From NCBI RefSeq assembly GCF_030272615.1, contig NC_081406.1:192783891-192847890 (forward strand): DNA of 64,000 nucleotides, written 5' to 3'. The first letter of the stretch is position 1, and each line of letters opens with the position of its first letter. A program made the translations under genes and the position numbers. Below are positions 48,887 through 60,146 of the stretch, one piece after another. Source of the DNA: Cryptomeria japonica. Lineage: Eukaryota; Streptophyta; Pinopsida; Cupressales; Cupressaceae. Under the pieces are notes generated by a model. The model was not told the DNA's origin and did not search any database. It saw only the letters and a list, made by a program, of their open reading frames with translations.

Positions 48887-51800
48887 TCAATCGTGATCAT
48901 CATCCACTTCATCTTCTACTTCCTTGGTATCTTCTTCTTCCATCACATTATACTTTATCGGCCTTCCTCTTGGATCATGTCTAACAACAAATGACCAACC
49001 CGATTTATGTGGAACCTTAGAGTAAAATACTTGCTCACATTGGCTTGGAAGAACATAGGGGTCATCCCCAACTAGTTCAAATGACCTTGTATTTAGCATT
49101 ATAAAACCATTATCATGTTCAATAACAGTTCTATCAAGATCATTTTTATTGAATCGTAGCTTGTACCATTTGACGATGAACAAAACTAATTTGAAGGAAT
49201 TAAAGTCACACTCAAGTATATCATCCAAAATGCCATAGTATTGATTTTGAGACTGTTGAGGATGAATGTCATTTCTTGATGAAATATTTGTCACCTCAAA
49301 GATTGCAGTGATGCCAGAATCACAAGTTTTCTTCGTGTCATCCAACTTTTTTATGCGAAATTTATGACCATTGCAACACATAGCATTGTGGTGTTTGACC
49401 TGCAATATGTCAAACATGTAAAATTTATTGCATTGTGAGTTGATAAACATATGGGTGATTAATAAATTTATACGTACCTATTTATCTCTTAAACCATATG
49501 CTAAATCAATTTCCCTTTGCGTAACATTGGAATCTCCATTACGATGTGCTTCTTTAACCAATGAAGCCACACCTTCCCATGTTAGCGTGTGTCTAGAATG
49601 TTGACAACGTTCAATCCATACCGTCATCCAATCAAGATTGATTGCAATATACAAATGTAGTGCATCCCACTCTCGACCAACTATACAAAAAATAAATAGA
49701 CGTCTTACAATCGATTTATTTTGAAGATTAAGAATTAATTAACTACAATAACATCTTATAATTACCTCTCACTTTCCTCAATCTACCTTTCCCCGTCAAG
49801 TACTCCCCTTCGAATTTGTTAATGGTGTTGGGATCCCAAATGCGATCCACGTGGATCTTTGCTGCAAACTTAGGAAGATATTCAAAAATGTACACCATAG
49901 TCTGGTATACCATATATCCCTCCACCATAGAACCCTCAGGATGTGCTCTTTGTCGAACCAAAGCCTTCAAAAATTTCAAGTGCCTCTCAACCATCCACAT
50001 TGACCTAGTGTGTACAGGTCCACACAATTCAATCTCCTCAACTTGGTGTATGAGGTAGCATTCTTGTGCATTGAAAAAAGCTGGAGGTAAACACTTTTGC
50101 ATTTCACACATTAAATGAGGAATTTTTCTCTTCCAATATTTTATATCATCTTTATGGATTTCTTTACATGACAACCACCTACAAGGTATTCAAGACGCAA
50201 AAAAATATATTACATAAGAAGTAAAACAAATTGCAAATATAATATCTATACAACGAACTAAACAAATATCACTACTTACCTTATGCATTTTCCAAGATCA
50301 TATATGACTTGCTTGACATTATTGTCGAAGTCGTCTGGGAGAGAGAGAGGTAGAACGTACTGCAATAATTATAAAATTATTTTCATTTTTTTGTAACATA
50401 ATGAAAAGTACACGTACGCTCAGTACTTAAATACATACTAAAAACACAAGAACATGAATTACCTTAATGAAGGTATGCGAATCATGCGTTTTCATCCCTG
50501 ACCCAAATTCACTTTTCTTTGATATGAGATTGTTTATGTTCGTAGCAAATCCTGTGGGAAATCAAATTTTTTGTATGACTTCTTTTATAGCATTGCTTTG
50601 CTGGTCCGTTAATAACCAAGGAATCTCACTTATTTTAATCTGGTCTCCATGGCTATTTGATTGAATGACATTTATCATTGCATGATTGGAATCTTGAATG
50701 TCACTACATATTTTGACAATTTTTTCTTTGTCACGCCTTCCATCCAATATTTTCCATAATGTCTCTGTTATATTCTTTCCAATATGCATACTATCAAACA
50801 AATGAACAATTTGTAACTGCTCGTAGTAGGGCAACCTACTAAATTGTCGGGGATAACTTTTTATTCCCCTAGGAAGGTGGTAATTTATGCCTTCACGATC
50901 TTCATGATCATCAATCACATCATCAGTAAACAAAACAAAATAGAAAAGATGTTTTATGACAAACCAATAGATGGAATGGCATTACCTTGACGATTAATTC
51001 TATTATATTCCAACTTCCACAGGTGAGGTGTCATTCTTCGTGGCTTTGATGTATTCTCTTCTTTCCCATTGAAAAGATGTTTTTCAGTATTTTGATACTT
51101 ATGATTTTTGTGGAGAAAGTGCCTATACTCATCAAACACCTACTTTCCTAAACTATTTGAATGATGAGATTTCATCTTTGGACCACAAATAGGACATGCA
51201 AATTTTCCCTTTGTTTGAACACCTACAAGATAATGTATAATTGGATTAAATATGATAATTTTTTGAATTATAATGTTCATGCACAACTTAAACACTAAAA
51301 CATACCACAAAAATGTGTTAACCCCGGGGCATCGTGTATTGTCCATAGAAGCATCGCATGGAATTGAAATTGTCTTTGTCCTATTGGTCTAGAGACATCA
51401 TACATAGTGACACCATTCCATAACTCCAGCAACTCGTTGATAAGAGGCTCAATATATACATTCATATCTTTAACTTGGTACTTACCTAATCGAATGAACA
51501 AAAACTTTACATAATTATTATGACCATTTCACTACAATATTTATAATTAAATTGAGACGACTATATTTAAATGATAAAATACCTAGAACAATCATTGCCA
51601 ACATTATGTGCTCCCTCTTTATTGACATCCATGGAGGAATGTTATTGTTGATAACAAAAACAAGCCACACTGAGTAAACAGATCTCATCTCTCCAAATGG
51701 ATTGACACCGTTCACTACCAATGAAAGCCTGAGATTATGAGGTTCTTCTTTAAAGTGTGGCCACTTTTCCTCTATGTCCATAAATACTGAACCATCCGCA

Positions 51801-52904
51801 GGCACTCGAATAATGTCATCTCGACTTCTATTGCGTGCATGGTAATCCATAAATTGTGCCAAGGTAGTGCACTTCAATAATCATTGCATACGTGGAATAA
51901 TGGGAATATAGCAAAGAACCTTGCGAGGAACCCTTTTTGTTATTTGATCTATTCGATATCTACTGATATGACATTCAGGGAATTCAATTCAAAATTCATG
52001 TTGTTTGTGATATATAATATTATCATTGGGACAAGCATCTATTGCTTGATACTCCATTCCAATATCTTTCATAATGGTAGATAATTCTCGGTATGAGCGA
52101 GGTGGAATATTTGATGGTGGTAACAAAAACTCACCTATCAATCTACATCAACAAAATATAATTTGTTATAATAAATAATATTAATGGTACAACATGATTC
52201 ACAGTTTATTATGGCATATATGACATGCCTTAACATATGTGACATTGTTATATTGGATAAACCATTCATAACTTTCAAGTTCACCAACAACAATACATCA
52301 GAGAGAAGAGTTGCCTGCGAGCCTTCATAAAGGGCCTCCGATGCCTTCTCAAGTAGAGGGACATCATGAACAACTCAAGGTCATCTTCATTATCATGATC
52401 AACTGCACGAGTACTAAATGAGTCATGGATCAATGTATTTGTACCATCATCTTCAATTGTGTTTTCTGGCTCATGATCGTCATCTTCCATGGGATCATTA
52501 TCTTCAGCTTCGATATTCACACCTCCATGTTCGTCCACTTCAAAAACCATATTCTCAGGGTTGTGTTGATCCATACCATGTGCTCCAGGGTGCTCAACCT
52601 ATATAAAATTGATATAAATAAATAAACCGTGATCATGATCTCATCATCATGTGATTTATTATGTATATAAATTGTCAAAACGATATAATGAAAAACTTAC
52701 CAATGGATGATAATCATGTCCACCTTCAATGTGACCATGCAGCCTACAATGTTTCTTCGCTGTTTTGATTAGAAGTCTTCTAGTCTTTAACCCCTTACAA
52801 ATTTTGCACAGACAATAACATTTTCCATCACCTTTTCTTTTCAAGTTAGACCACAATCTAGCAATTGTCCCCTTATTTTGTTGTTCGTTGATATTGTCTG
52901 ACAT
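48887..52904 (-). pseudogene. TNP2-type CACTA transposase, broken
   Basis: Minus strand, 5' to 3'. Exon 1 (52904-52699) MSDNINEQQNKGTIARLW has CLCKIC and a plausible GT splice donor. An exon from about 52599 carries EHPGAHGMDQHNPENMVFE. After frameshifts the transposase core reads PPRSYRELSTIMKDIGMEYQ and DACPND (about 52120-52020), PADGSVFMDIEEKWPHF (about 51805), LVVNGVNPFGEMRSVYS, IPPWMSIKRE, NVYIEPLINELLELWNGV (51455), LLWTIHDAPG, KGKFACPICGPKM (51215-51175), RLPYYEQLQIVHLFDSMHI, then a DUF4218-like domain (CEMQKCLPPAFF, VERHLKFLKALVRQRAHPEG; 50100-49920) and a DUF4216-like domain (YYGILDDILECDFN to QVFYSKVPHKSGWS; 49230-48990). The order matches TNP2/TNPD of En/Spm elements. Several stops and frameshifts. 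The frame ends EDEVDDDHD then TGA at 48887. Confidence 0.85.
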
Positions 52905-54409
52905 GGTCTTTCTTCACAGACAAGAAAATAGAAATTATTGTTTGACATGGTCTTTCCCTCGGGAGCTGGCAGATCCTGCTTCCATACTTTAATTCTATTT
53001 TCTCAAAGGACAATCCTAAAAATCCATGCATTGCAAACAACTTTTTACACCTTTGTTGGTTGTGGTGGTGTCACAAAGAGTTTACATCAATAAATGAAGA
53101 ACATGCCAATGCTTTTAATGAAGCAGTAGAAGTCTATCTCTTATTCAATATCTCTAGTGAAACCCCCATGATCTTTTGCTGGAGTAGAATTTGTTATATT
53201 CTAGAAAGGGTCTTGCCTTTGTTGATGGGATATTCATCTACCTCAAGAAATAACTGTTCTTATCTCCAACAAGAAGTGGAACTAAATGAAGATCTAGCAC
53301 CATGAAATTAATCCTCAAAAGGATTACTAAAGTTAGTTTTGGTAGATAATGATCTAGGTAAAATACTAATGTGGCTTTACGAAACATTATGTACTAGCTT
53401 AGCATACTCTAACAACTTTGGTGTGACATGCTACATCCAATTAAGTCTCCATCAATATCTCTATTGTATTTATGGATTGGGATTCAATGTACTCTTTTTA
53501 TACACAGATTTTAATTTCAACTGAGGAGGTTTGTATGTACTTACTTGTCTTTCGATTGTATCCCTATTTCAAGAATTTCTTCTATCAACAAATCATTTGT
53601 TGTAAGTTGTACAAGTGGAAGCTTGAACATGCCTTCCATGCTAGCCTTGTTGATACACTCAACACCATCTTGTGCAACAAATCTTTAGAACTCCATTTTT
53701 TCGAATTGAAGAGTGAGTAGTAGGGACAATCTAGGACACTTACAGAGGTTTTGCAAGAGAGATAAATAGACCTAAATATTATGGCTTAATAATGATCAAT
53801 AGGTAAACAGATAAGAAACTCTCAATATTTAAATGACTTTCTCAATTGTCTTTACTAGAAATGGATAGATCTGCTAATAATGGCTTTATGACTGTATGTC
53901 AACTTTAGACTCAATCCAAGAAGAGCTATAACTAATATGCGATATCTAGATTTATGATCTCTATAATATAACATTCCAATAATTATGTTTCCACGCATCT
54001 ATACCACAACACAAACATCATGCTAGTGTTCAGCCATAGCAATTGATATCCTAATTATAGAATGTGAAATATGCACATAACTATGAATAAAGATTAAGAA
54101 AAACAAAGAAAGATGCTTATTGCAAACATAAATGACTAATGGACAAGAATTGAATTCATTGTAGATATTTTTGAATATCAAATTCACTTATTTGTGTGCA
54201 TTTAGTAACTCATGTACTTGTGGCCAACCATTTATCTCTTTCATAAATTAAACACTTATTAATAACATTAAATGGCCGAGTAATTATGTTTTAGTTGAAA
54301 TTGAAAATAAAATATTTTATTTCAGGACAACTCACACTATTCCCTATCATATTTTAGACTCTTGGTTTTGTTAGTAGTGGTTTGATGTCTTTGGAGTTGA
54401 TCATTGAAT
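52905..54409. other. CACTA interior without recognised gene
   Basis: No supported reading frame. It separates the transposase start from the PPR fragment. It could contain the CACTA promoter on the minus strand and further captured host DNA, but nothing could be identified. Confidence 0.4.
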
Positions 54410-55157
54410 TTCTTTAGTTACATTTGCCAGCCTACTCCTTGCCTGTGCCAAAATGGGAGCTTTGGAACAGGGTATGGACATCCATCAAAGCATAAAAGAT
54501 AGAGGAATTTTGTCAGATGTAGTTGCAACTGCACAAAATGGATTTGTTGAGAAGGCTTTAGAAACTTTCAAGCAAATGCAATCGGCAGGTGTAAAGCCAA
54601 ATTCCACGACCATTGCTACTATCCTCCCTACCTGTGCCAAAATGGGAGATTTGGAACAGGGTATGGACATTCATCGAAGCATAAAGGATAGAGAAATTTT
54701 GTCAGATGTTATAGTTGTAACTGCCTTGGTAGACATGTATGCAAAATGTGGAAGCATAGACAAGGCATGTGAACTATTTGATAGAATGCTTGAAAGAAAT
54801 GTTGTCTCATGGACTGCAACGATTGTTGGATATGCACAAAATGGATTTGTTGAAAAGGCTTTAGACAATTTCAAGCAAATGAAATTGGAAGGCATAAAGC
54901 CAAATTCCACAACCTTTGCCAGCATCCTCCCTGCCTGTGCAAAAATGGGAGCTTTGGAACAGGGTATGGACATCCATCAAAGCATAATGGATAGAGGAAT
55001 TTTGTTAGGTGTTGTACTTGCAAATGCCCTTCTTGACATGAATGCAAAATGTGGAAACATGGACAAGGCTCGTGAATTGTTTGATACGATGCCGCAAAGA
55101 GATGTGATCTCATGTGAACAATCAACACGCATGTATACAAGAGGAAGGGATTACTGA
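54410..55157 (+). pseudogene. PPR (PLS-type) gene fragment captured by the CACTA
   Basis: The open frame from 54453 to the stop at 55157, with homology back to about 54410 (TFASLLLACAKM), holds about three decayed units of the pentatricopeptide repeat type: GALEQGMDIHQSI, LVDMYAKCGSIDKACELFD, NVVSWTATIVGYAQNGFVEKAL, FKQMKLEGIKPNSTTFASIL. PPR proteins bind organelle RNA. The first unit lacks about 45 residues (LSDVVAT joins AQNGFVEKAL directly). There is no N-terminal targeting sequence and no C-terminal E or DYW domain, and the frame ends in unrelated residues after QRDVISC. It lies inside the CACTA near its right end, on the strand opposite the transposase, so it looks captured. The uniform wording of the repeats is typical of gymnosperm PPR families. 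Confidence 0.85.
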
Positions 55158-55391
55158 TACAAAATTGAATGCTCACTCCTCAATCACAGTTCTATGGTTT
55201 TACGAGATTAAACTAGGACAATTAACCACCACATGTATATTTTTTGCAACATGAAATTAAAAACTAGGGCAATTTGAATCTACCTCTTGCATGGGATTGC
55301 CTTCGACACGGGTTTGATGTTCTTGGGGGTTGAAGTTGCCACGGATACCTATGCGGGATTGCAATTCACAAATGAATTCCCCGCTTCTTTT
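55158..55391. other. Spacer between PPR fragment and right CACTA end
   Basis: No gene. Confidence 0.5.
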
Positions 55392-55615
55392 TTTATTTTG
55401 TAATGGCCGCTGTCATCGGAATTATGACGAACTTGAGCACTTTTTTGAAAAAAGAAAATTCTCATTGCTAATGCCTTCTTTGTCGAAAACAAATGGGTAA
55501 TTTTTGTCAGAATTATGACGAATGCGGGCATTTAAAAAAAAAAAATCAAATTTGGCCACAATATACCTTCTCTGTTGGAAACCTCAGTCGAAAATCTAGT
55601 CCAAATGTATTAGTG
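55392..55615 (-). repeat. Right terminal inverted repeat and subterminal block of the CACTA
   Basis: Ends TGTATTAGTG at 55615, the complement of CACTAATACA. The block GTCATCGGAATTATGACGAA (55411-55430) matches the left-end block TTCGTCGTAATTCCGACGA in inverted orientation, and a second variant GTCAGAATTATGACGAA lies near 55506-55522. Confidence 0.85.
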
Positions 55616-55921
55616 ACAAGTTAACAAAGAAATCTCATTGTCTTCGTAACTTAGCTCAAACATTTTGGATCATTCTTTTGAATCACTTTCATTGATAGGA
55701 ATAGATGCAATGTGATATTTCGGATATACCTCAACTGATTCCATCACCCTAGGTAGTTACTATACTTTCACAACTCAAAATGCTCTGATATGACATGATA
55801 ATATTATGCATTCTTCATTCTTCTAGATGCTTTGCATCAATGACATAAGTAACTAGCACATCTAACACACCTTTGACATCAAGGACAACCCTCCTTTGAT
55901 ATCAATGACAAAATACGTTCA
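55616..55921 (-). mobile_element. Start of the 3' LTR of the left copia element, cut by the CACTA
   Basis: A polypurine tract (AAAAGGGGAGA on the minus strand, 55925-55935) is followed on that strand by TGAACGTATTTTGTCATTGATATC, an LTR-like start. Only about 306 bases remain before the CACTA end. The exact LTR border is uncertain. Confidence 0.45.
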
Positions 55922-58900
55922 TAATCTCCCCTTTTATCATTCATGGAAAATGAAAAAATGTTGCTAGAACCTCAATATAAATCTATTATGTCTAGAAATT
56001 CCCTTATCTAATATAGTTAAAACTTATGATCTCTCTATTCCTACCCAACCATGTTTTGAAACACTTTGTAAGACCACCTATCCTTCTTGCAGCAAGGGGT
56101 CAAAACTCCCCCTAAAATTGTACTTCCTCTTGATTCAAGAGGAGGAAGAAACCACTCCTAACTTCTTCCAGAGATACTCCAACTTCACCTCCTTGTCTAC
56201 ATCCTTCTCTCTCATAAAATGATACTTAAACACAATATATTTTGTCTTTGAATGCATCACTCAATTTTTTGAATTATTTATCGCACTGGTTTTCATAAAG
56301 AATTGATATAGGCTTATCAAATTCCACTTTCATCTCCTTCAAATTTTGCTTCATCCATGACACTGGAGGACAATAGGTAATTACTGCAATGTAATCCACT
56401 TCTATTGTAGATAGGGACACCATGTCCTACTTTTTCCTCAACCACGACACAAGACTATTACCAAGAAAGAATGGCCCGCCACATATACTCTTTCGTTCAT
56501 CTATACATTTAGCTCAATCTGCATTAGTGTATGCAAGCAAATGGAACTTCTCACTTCTGGGATACCACAAACCAAAATATATTGTTTCTTTTAGATACTA
56601 GTTCAAAATCCTTTTTACCTACTTGACATGAGTTTCCTTGAGTGATACCTGAAACCTAACAACCATTCCAATCACCTACATGATATTTGGTCTAGATATA
56701 GTCACATATAACAAACTAGGTCAATGATTGACCTCTACATGGTCTAATTTTTTGGAGTAGAATCATCATCCTTTCTTCCTACTTACACCTAGTAATCATA
56801 GGTGTACTTACTAGTTTACACTCTTCCATCTTAAACTTGCTCGACATTTTTTTTATGTACTTGTTGTGAGAAATAAATATACCTCTTTGTGACTAGGAAA
56901 TATATAATCCAAGAAATAATGATAGCTCACTAAACATTTACAAGTCACTTGTTCTACATTACATCTTGAAATTCCTTACACCTGACATCACTATTTACTC
57001 CAAAGAAAATATCATCAACATACACCACAACAATAAAAAAATGACCATCTTCTAATTTTATGTACAGATTGCTATCTGCACTGCCTCTTGTAAAACCTTG
57101 GTGTTCCATATACTTTAATCAAATCTATAATACCATGCTCTTGGAGCTTGCTTGAGTCTATAAAGAGACTTCTTCAATCTACACACAAAATCTAGTTTGT
57201 TTGAACACTAAAATCATTCCAGTTGTTTAATGTAGATCTCTTCCTTTAACTCACCACTTGAGAATGAAGATTTAGCATCCATCCTGTAAATCTTGAAGTT
57301 CTTAAATATCGTCAATGCTAAAAACATCCTAATAGCCTCTAATCTTTCTACCAAAGAAAATTTCTCCTCAAAATCAATTCCTTAAACTTGATCATATCCC
57401 TTAGTGTGGCCTTATTCTAGATCAATTTTCCTTCTTCATTCAATTTATTTTTAAGACCCATTTGGCACAAATAATATTCTTGTCTTTAGGTATCAGAACC
57501 AACTCCCATGTTTCATTTTTAATCTGAGATAGCTCTTCCACCATAGCATCTAGCCACCCTTTCTTTTTGCTTGCCTCTAAAAAAAGAATTTGGTTCAATT
57601 TTTGACAATAAGGCGAAATGCACCTATTCACTTGCTTTCTTTGTTCTTCTTTGGGTTTGAACAACATTTCCTTTATCTCCTATAATCTGATTATTGGAAT
57701 GATTCTTTAGCACATAATTTGCAAGAGTCTTAATGCTTGTAATCTCTGATTCACTTCTTGAGCCTTGATCACTCCTATGGATTTGTTAATTCTTGTCAGC
57801 TTCATCCTTAACCTTAGTTGATTGTATTGTTTCACCAACACTTACGTTAACACTTTTCACTACTCTTCTCAATATTTTATTATAGCATCTATAAGCCTTA
57901 CTTGACATAGAATAACCAAGAAAAATACCTGTTAGATCTAGAATCAAACTTTCCCAAATTTTCTTCATCTCTTTTGATGTATTATTTGCTTTTGAAAATT
58001 TTGAGATGTCTTGCTAATGTCGATCTCCCTTTCCATAATTCATGTGGTATCTCCTTTATCTAATATGAGCATATATATTATTTTCTAACAAGCTTCTCTC
58101 CAATTCATATCCATTAACTTAGCTTGCTTCAACATAGTTTTGGCCATCTCCTGAATAGTTTGGTTCTTCCTTTCTGCTACTCCATTTTGCTAAGGAATCA
58201 TACAAGCTGAATACTATCTTTGGATTTCATGATTTTCAAAATATTATTCATATATATTGGAAGGAAATTATCCACCTCTATCTAATCTTAAATATTTGAT
58301 TATTCTACTAGTTTCATTTTCTACCATTGCCTTAACGGATTAAAACTTCTCAAAAACATCTATTTCTCTTTTAAAAAAATAATCTAGTACATTCTAGAAT
58401 AATCATCAATAAGCATAATAAAATACTTGCCACCTTGTAAAATCTTTGTCCTCATAGGTATGCATAGATCAATATGAACCAAATCCAATGGCTTTGCGGT
58501 AGAATACTCCTTAGTAGGTAATTTGGTCTTCGTCTACTTTCTCTCATGATATGGTTTGCAACTTGTAGACGGAGGCTTCTTGATTTTAGGCACATGTCTC
58601 ATGCTATTCCCTTTGAACTAATTCCTGCAATATCACCAAGGTTAATATGTCTCAATATTCTATTCCACAAGAAACCCTCTTGCCTTTGTATGACAAATAA
58701 AATTTTCCCATTCACCTCAGTGAGATTATACACATCACTATCAATCTCGCATTCTTCTACAACTAAATCTCTAGCATCCTTCTTTTTGTTTTCACATCCT
58801 TTTGCAATAAATGAACGATTGTAACCATTGTCACACATCTGACTAATACTTAGAAGATTATGTTTTAAACCTTCTACATATAGGACATTGTATGTTCTTG

Positions 58901-59290
58901 TCTTTCCACGATTAAAACTTAAAGTACCCTTACCAATAATCTTGGAAATTAATTTCTCGTCTCTAGTCATGCGACTTTAATATCCATTATCAATGATCCA
59001 TAATTTATTCTCCTTCTGAGCATGTAAAGAAGTCTAAGCTACCATAGAATTTTCTATTTTTTGACCTTTTGGTTTCTTCTTCCAAACCTTCCTAGAGTCA
59101 TTGCCTTATTTCTCTTAGCTTCCAACTTAGGACAACTCATAAAATTACTTCTATAATTTCTTGTAATTATCCAATATTGTTGCACTTATGATAAATGATA
59201 TTGAAATCAAACAATGGAGCAAAAATATTTATGCTAACAAAGCTATTTCTTCTTACCAAACCCTTTCTCCAATCCATATTCTTGCAATTA
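55922..59290 (-). pseudogene. Ty1-copia Gag-Pol, heavily decayed (left element)
   Basis: Minus strand, 5' to 3': two zinc-knuckle remnants (CFNCKNMDWRKG at about 59290 and CNNIG near 59180), a GAG-pre-integrase region (58970-58599: TYNVLYVEGLKHNLLSISQM, then LWNRILRHINLGDIAGIS), integrase core (PLDLVHIDLC and FIMLIDDYSRM, about 58490-58390), RT start (57667-57440: WLDAMVEELSQIKNETWELV, IICAKWVLK), [10 protein letters not shown] (about 57150), and RNase H (about 56440-56220: SLSTIEVDYIAV). Stops and frameshifts occur throughout. The order protease-integrase-RT-RNase H is copia. No intact 5' LTR of its own is seen unless it is the LTR at 60147-61645. Confidence 0.8.
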
Positions 59291-60128
59291 AAACAATCAT
59301 CATAATATGAAACACACACCAACACATGTAACTCCCTTTTACATCTCATTTATGTGTCCAACCCATTTTTATATTTCCCATTTTAGGAGACCCAACTTCC
59401 AATGGTCAAAAATTTTGATATAGGAGTCTGATTGATGAACCGTTTGAAGTGGCTTGCTTTGAAAATTATGACCACTTTTGGGCCCAAAAAATGCCTCTAA
59501 GACCTTCAAAAATGGAAACATTAATATCTTTATATCTAGACACGATCTTGCAATGAAAATTTACTAGCATGCTTATTTCGCCAATCCTTAGCTTTGGGGA
59601 AAATATTGAAACAATTTGTGCTCAAATATAAACTTACTAGATAAATAGTAACATTATGTAAATGCAAGGTTGAGACACCATTTTCCTAACAAGTCCACTT
59701 TTTTTTATCCAACAGGTGCATAAATAACTTACATTTCTTCCAAGATCAAATTATATAACCTATCTTTAATCTATTGGAAATTATGGTGTTGTCATGGATG
59801 TCATCGAGATTGTTGGCATTGATTTCTCTTGTGCAGTTATGGTGTTGTCCATTAATATCAACAATCAGTGGTGTGTTCCCATTAATGTAGAATGTGGATG
59901 AGTGCTAAGAAGTTAAAGTAGATGGTTGATTATATCAAATATATGGTGTATTGTCATTAATGTAGAATGTATAAATGAGTGTTAAGAAGTGAATGTAGAT
60001 GGTTGATTATATCATATGTATGTTGTCATATGTAGATGTGTAGGGATGTTGGTGAGTATGTTTGGATGTCCACCCTCATGGTGTTGATGTCCATACTTGT
60101 GTGTTGATGTATTGATGTGTTATTTTGT
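59291..60128. other. Region between copia zinc knuckles and LTR, with a 75 bp repeat
   Basis: A copia gag is expected here on the minus strand but is not readable. 59400-59800 looks like unrelated inserted sequence. From 59880 to 60026 a 75 bp unit is present twice (CATTAATGTAGAATGT at 59880 and 59955; GATGGTTGATTATATCA in both). Confidence 0.55.
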
Positions 60129-60146
60129 GTTAGTTCTGATACTAAT
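60129..60146 (-). other. Primer-binding-like site next to the LTR
   Basis: On the minus strand ATTAGTATCAGAACTAA follows the LTR end, resembling the copia primer site ATTGGTATCAGAGCTAA with two changes. Its presence on this side means the LTR could also serve as a 5' LTR for the element to the left. Confidence 0.55.

Larger units (their letters stand above)
34791..55615 (-). mobile_element. CACTA (En/Spm-type) DNA transposon, 20.8 kb, with both ends
   Basis: The left end reads CACTAGTACATTCGGA. The right end on the opposite strand reads CACTAATACATTTGGA, 14 of 16 identical. A second matching block, TCGTCGTAATTCCGACGATGG versus the equivalent at the right, lies 190 and 184 bases inside the two ends. 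The 3-base flanks are AAA and ACA, so a target duplication is at best imperfect. Inside, all on the minus strand, are a TNP2-type transposase and a TNPA/Ptta-like gene in the usual CACTA order. Extra cargo is a PPR fragment, a plus-strand unknown gene with a module array, and a solo LTR insertion. All genes are broken; the element is immobile unless helped in trans. Confidence 0.88.

Noticed and set aside
48451-48994. Long open frames of poly-Met, poly-Ile and poly-Phe on both strands
   Set aside because: They are translations of the ATC/TTC microsatellite, not genes; only the Asp/Glu frame has a link to a real protein.
54485-55176. Minus-strand frames over the PPR fragment
   Set aside because: Shadows of the plus-strand PPR repeats; their similarity to each other reflects the repeat structure.
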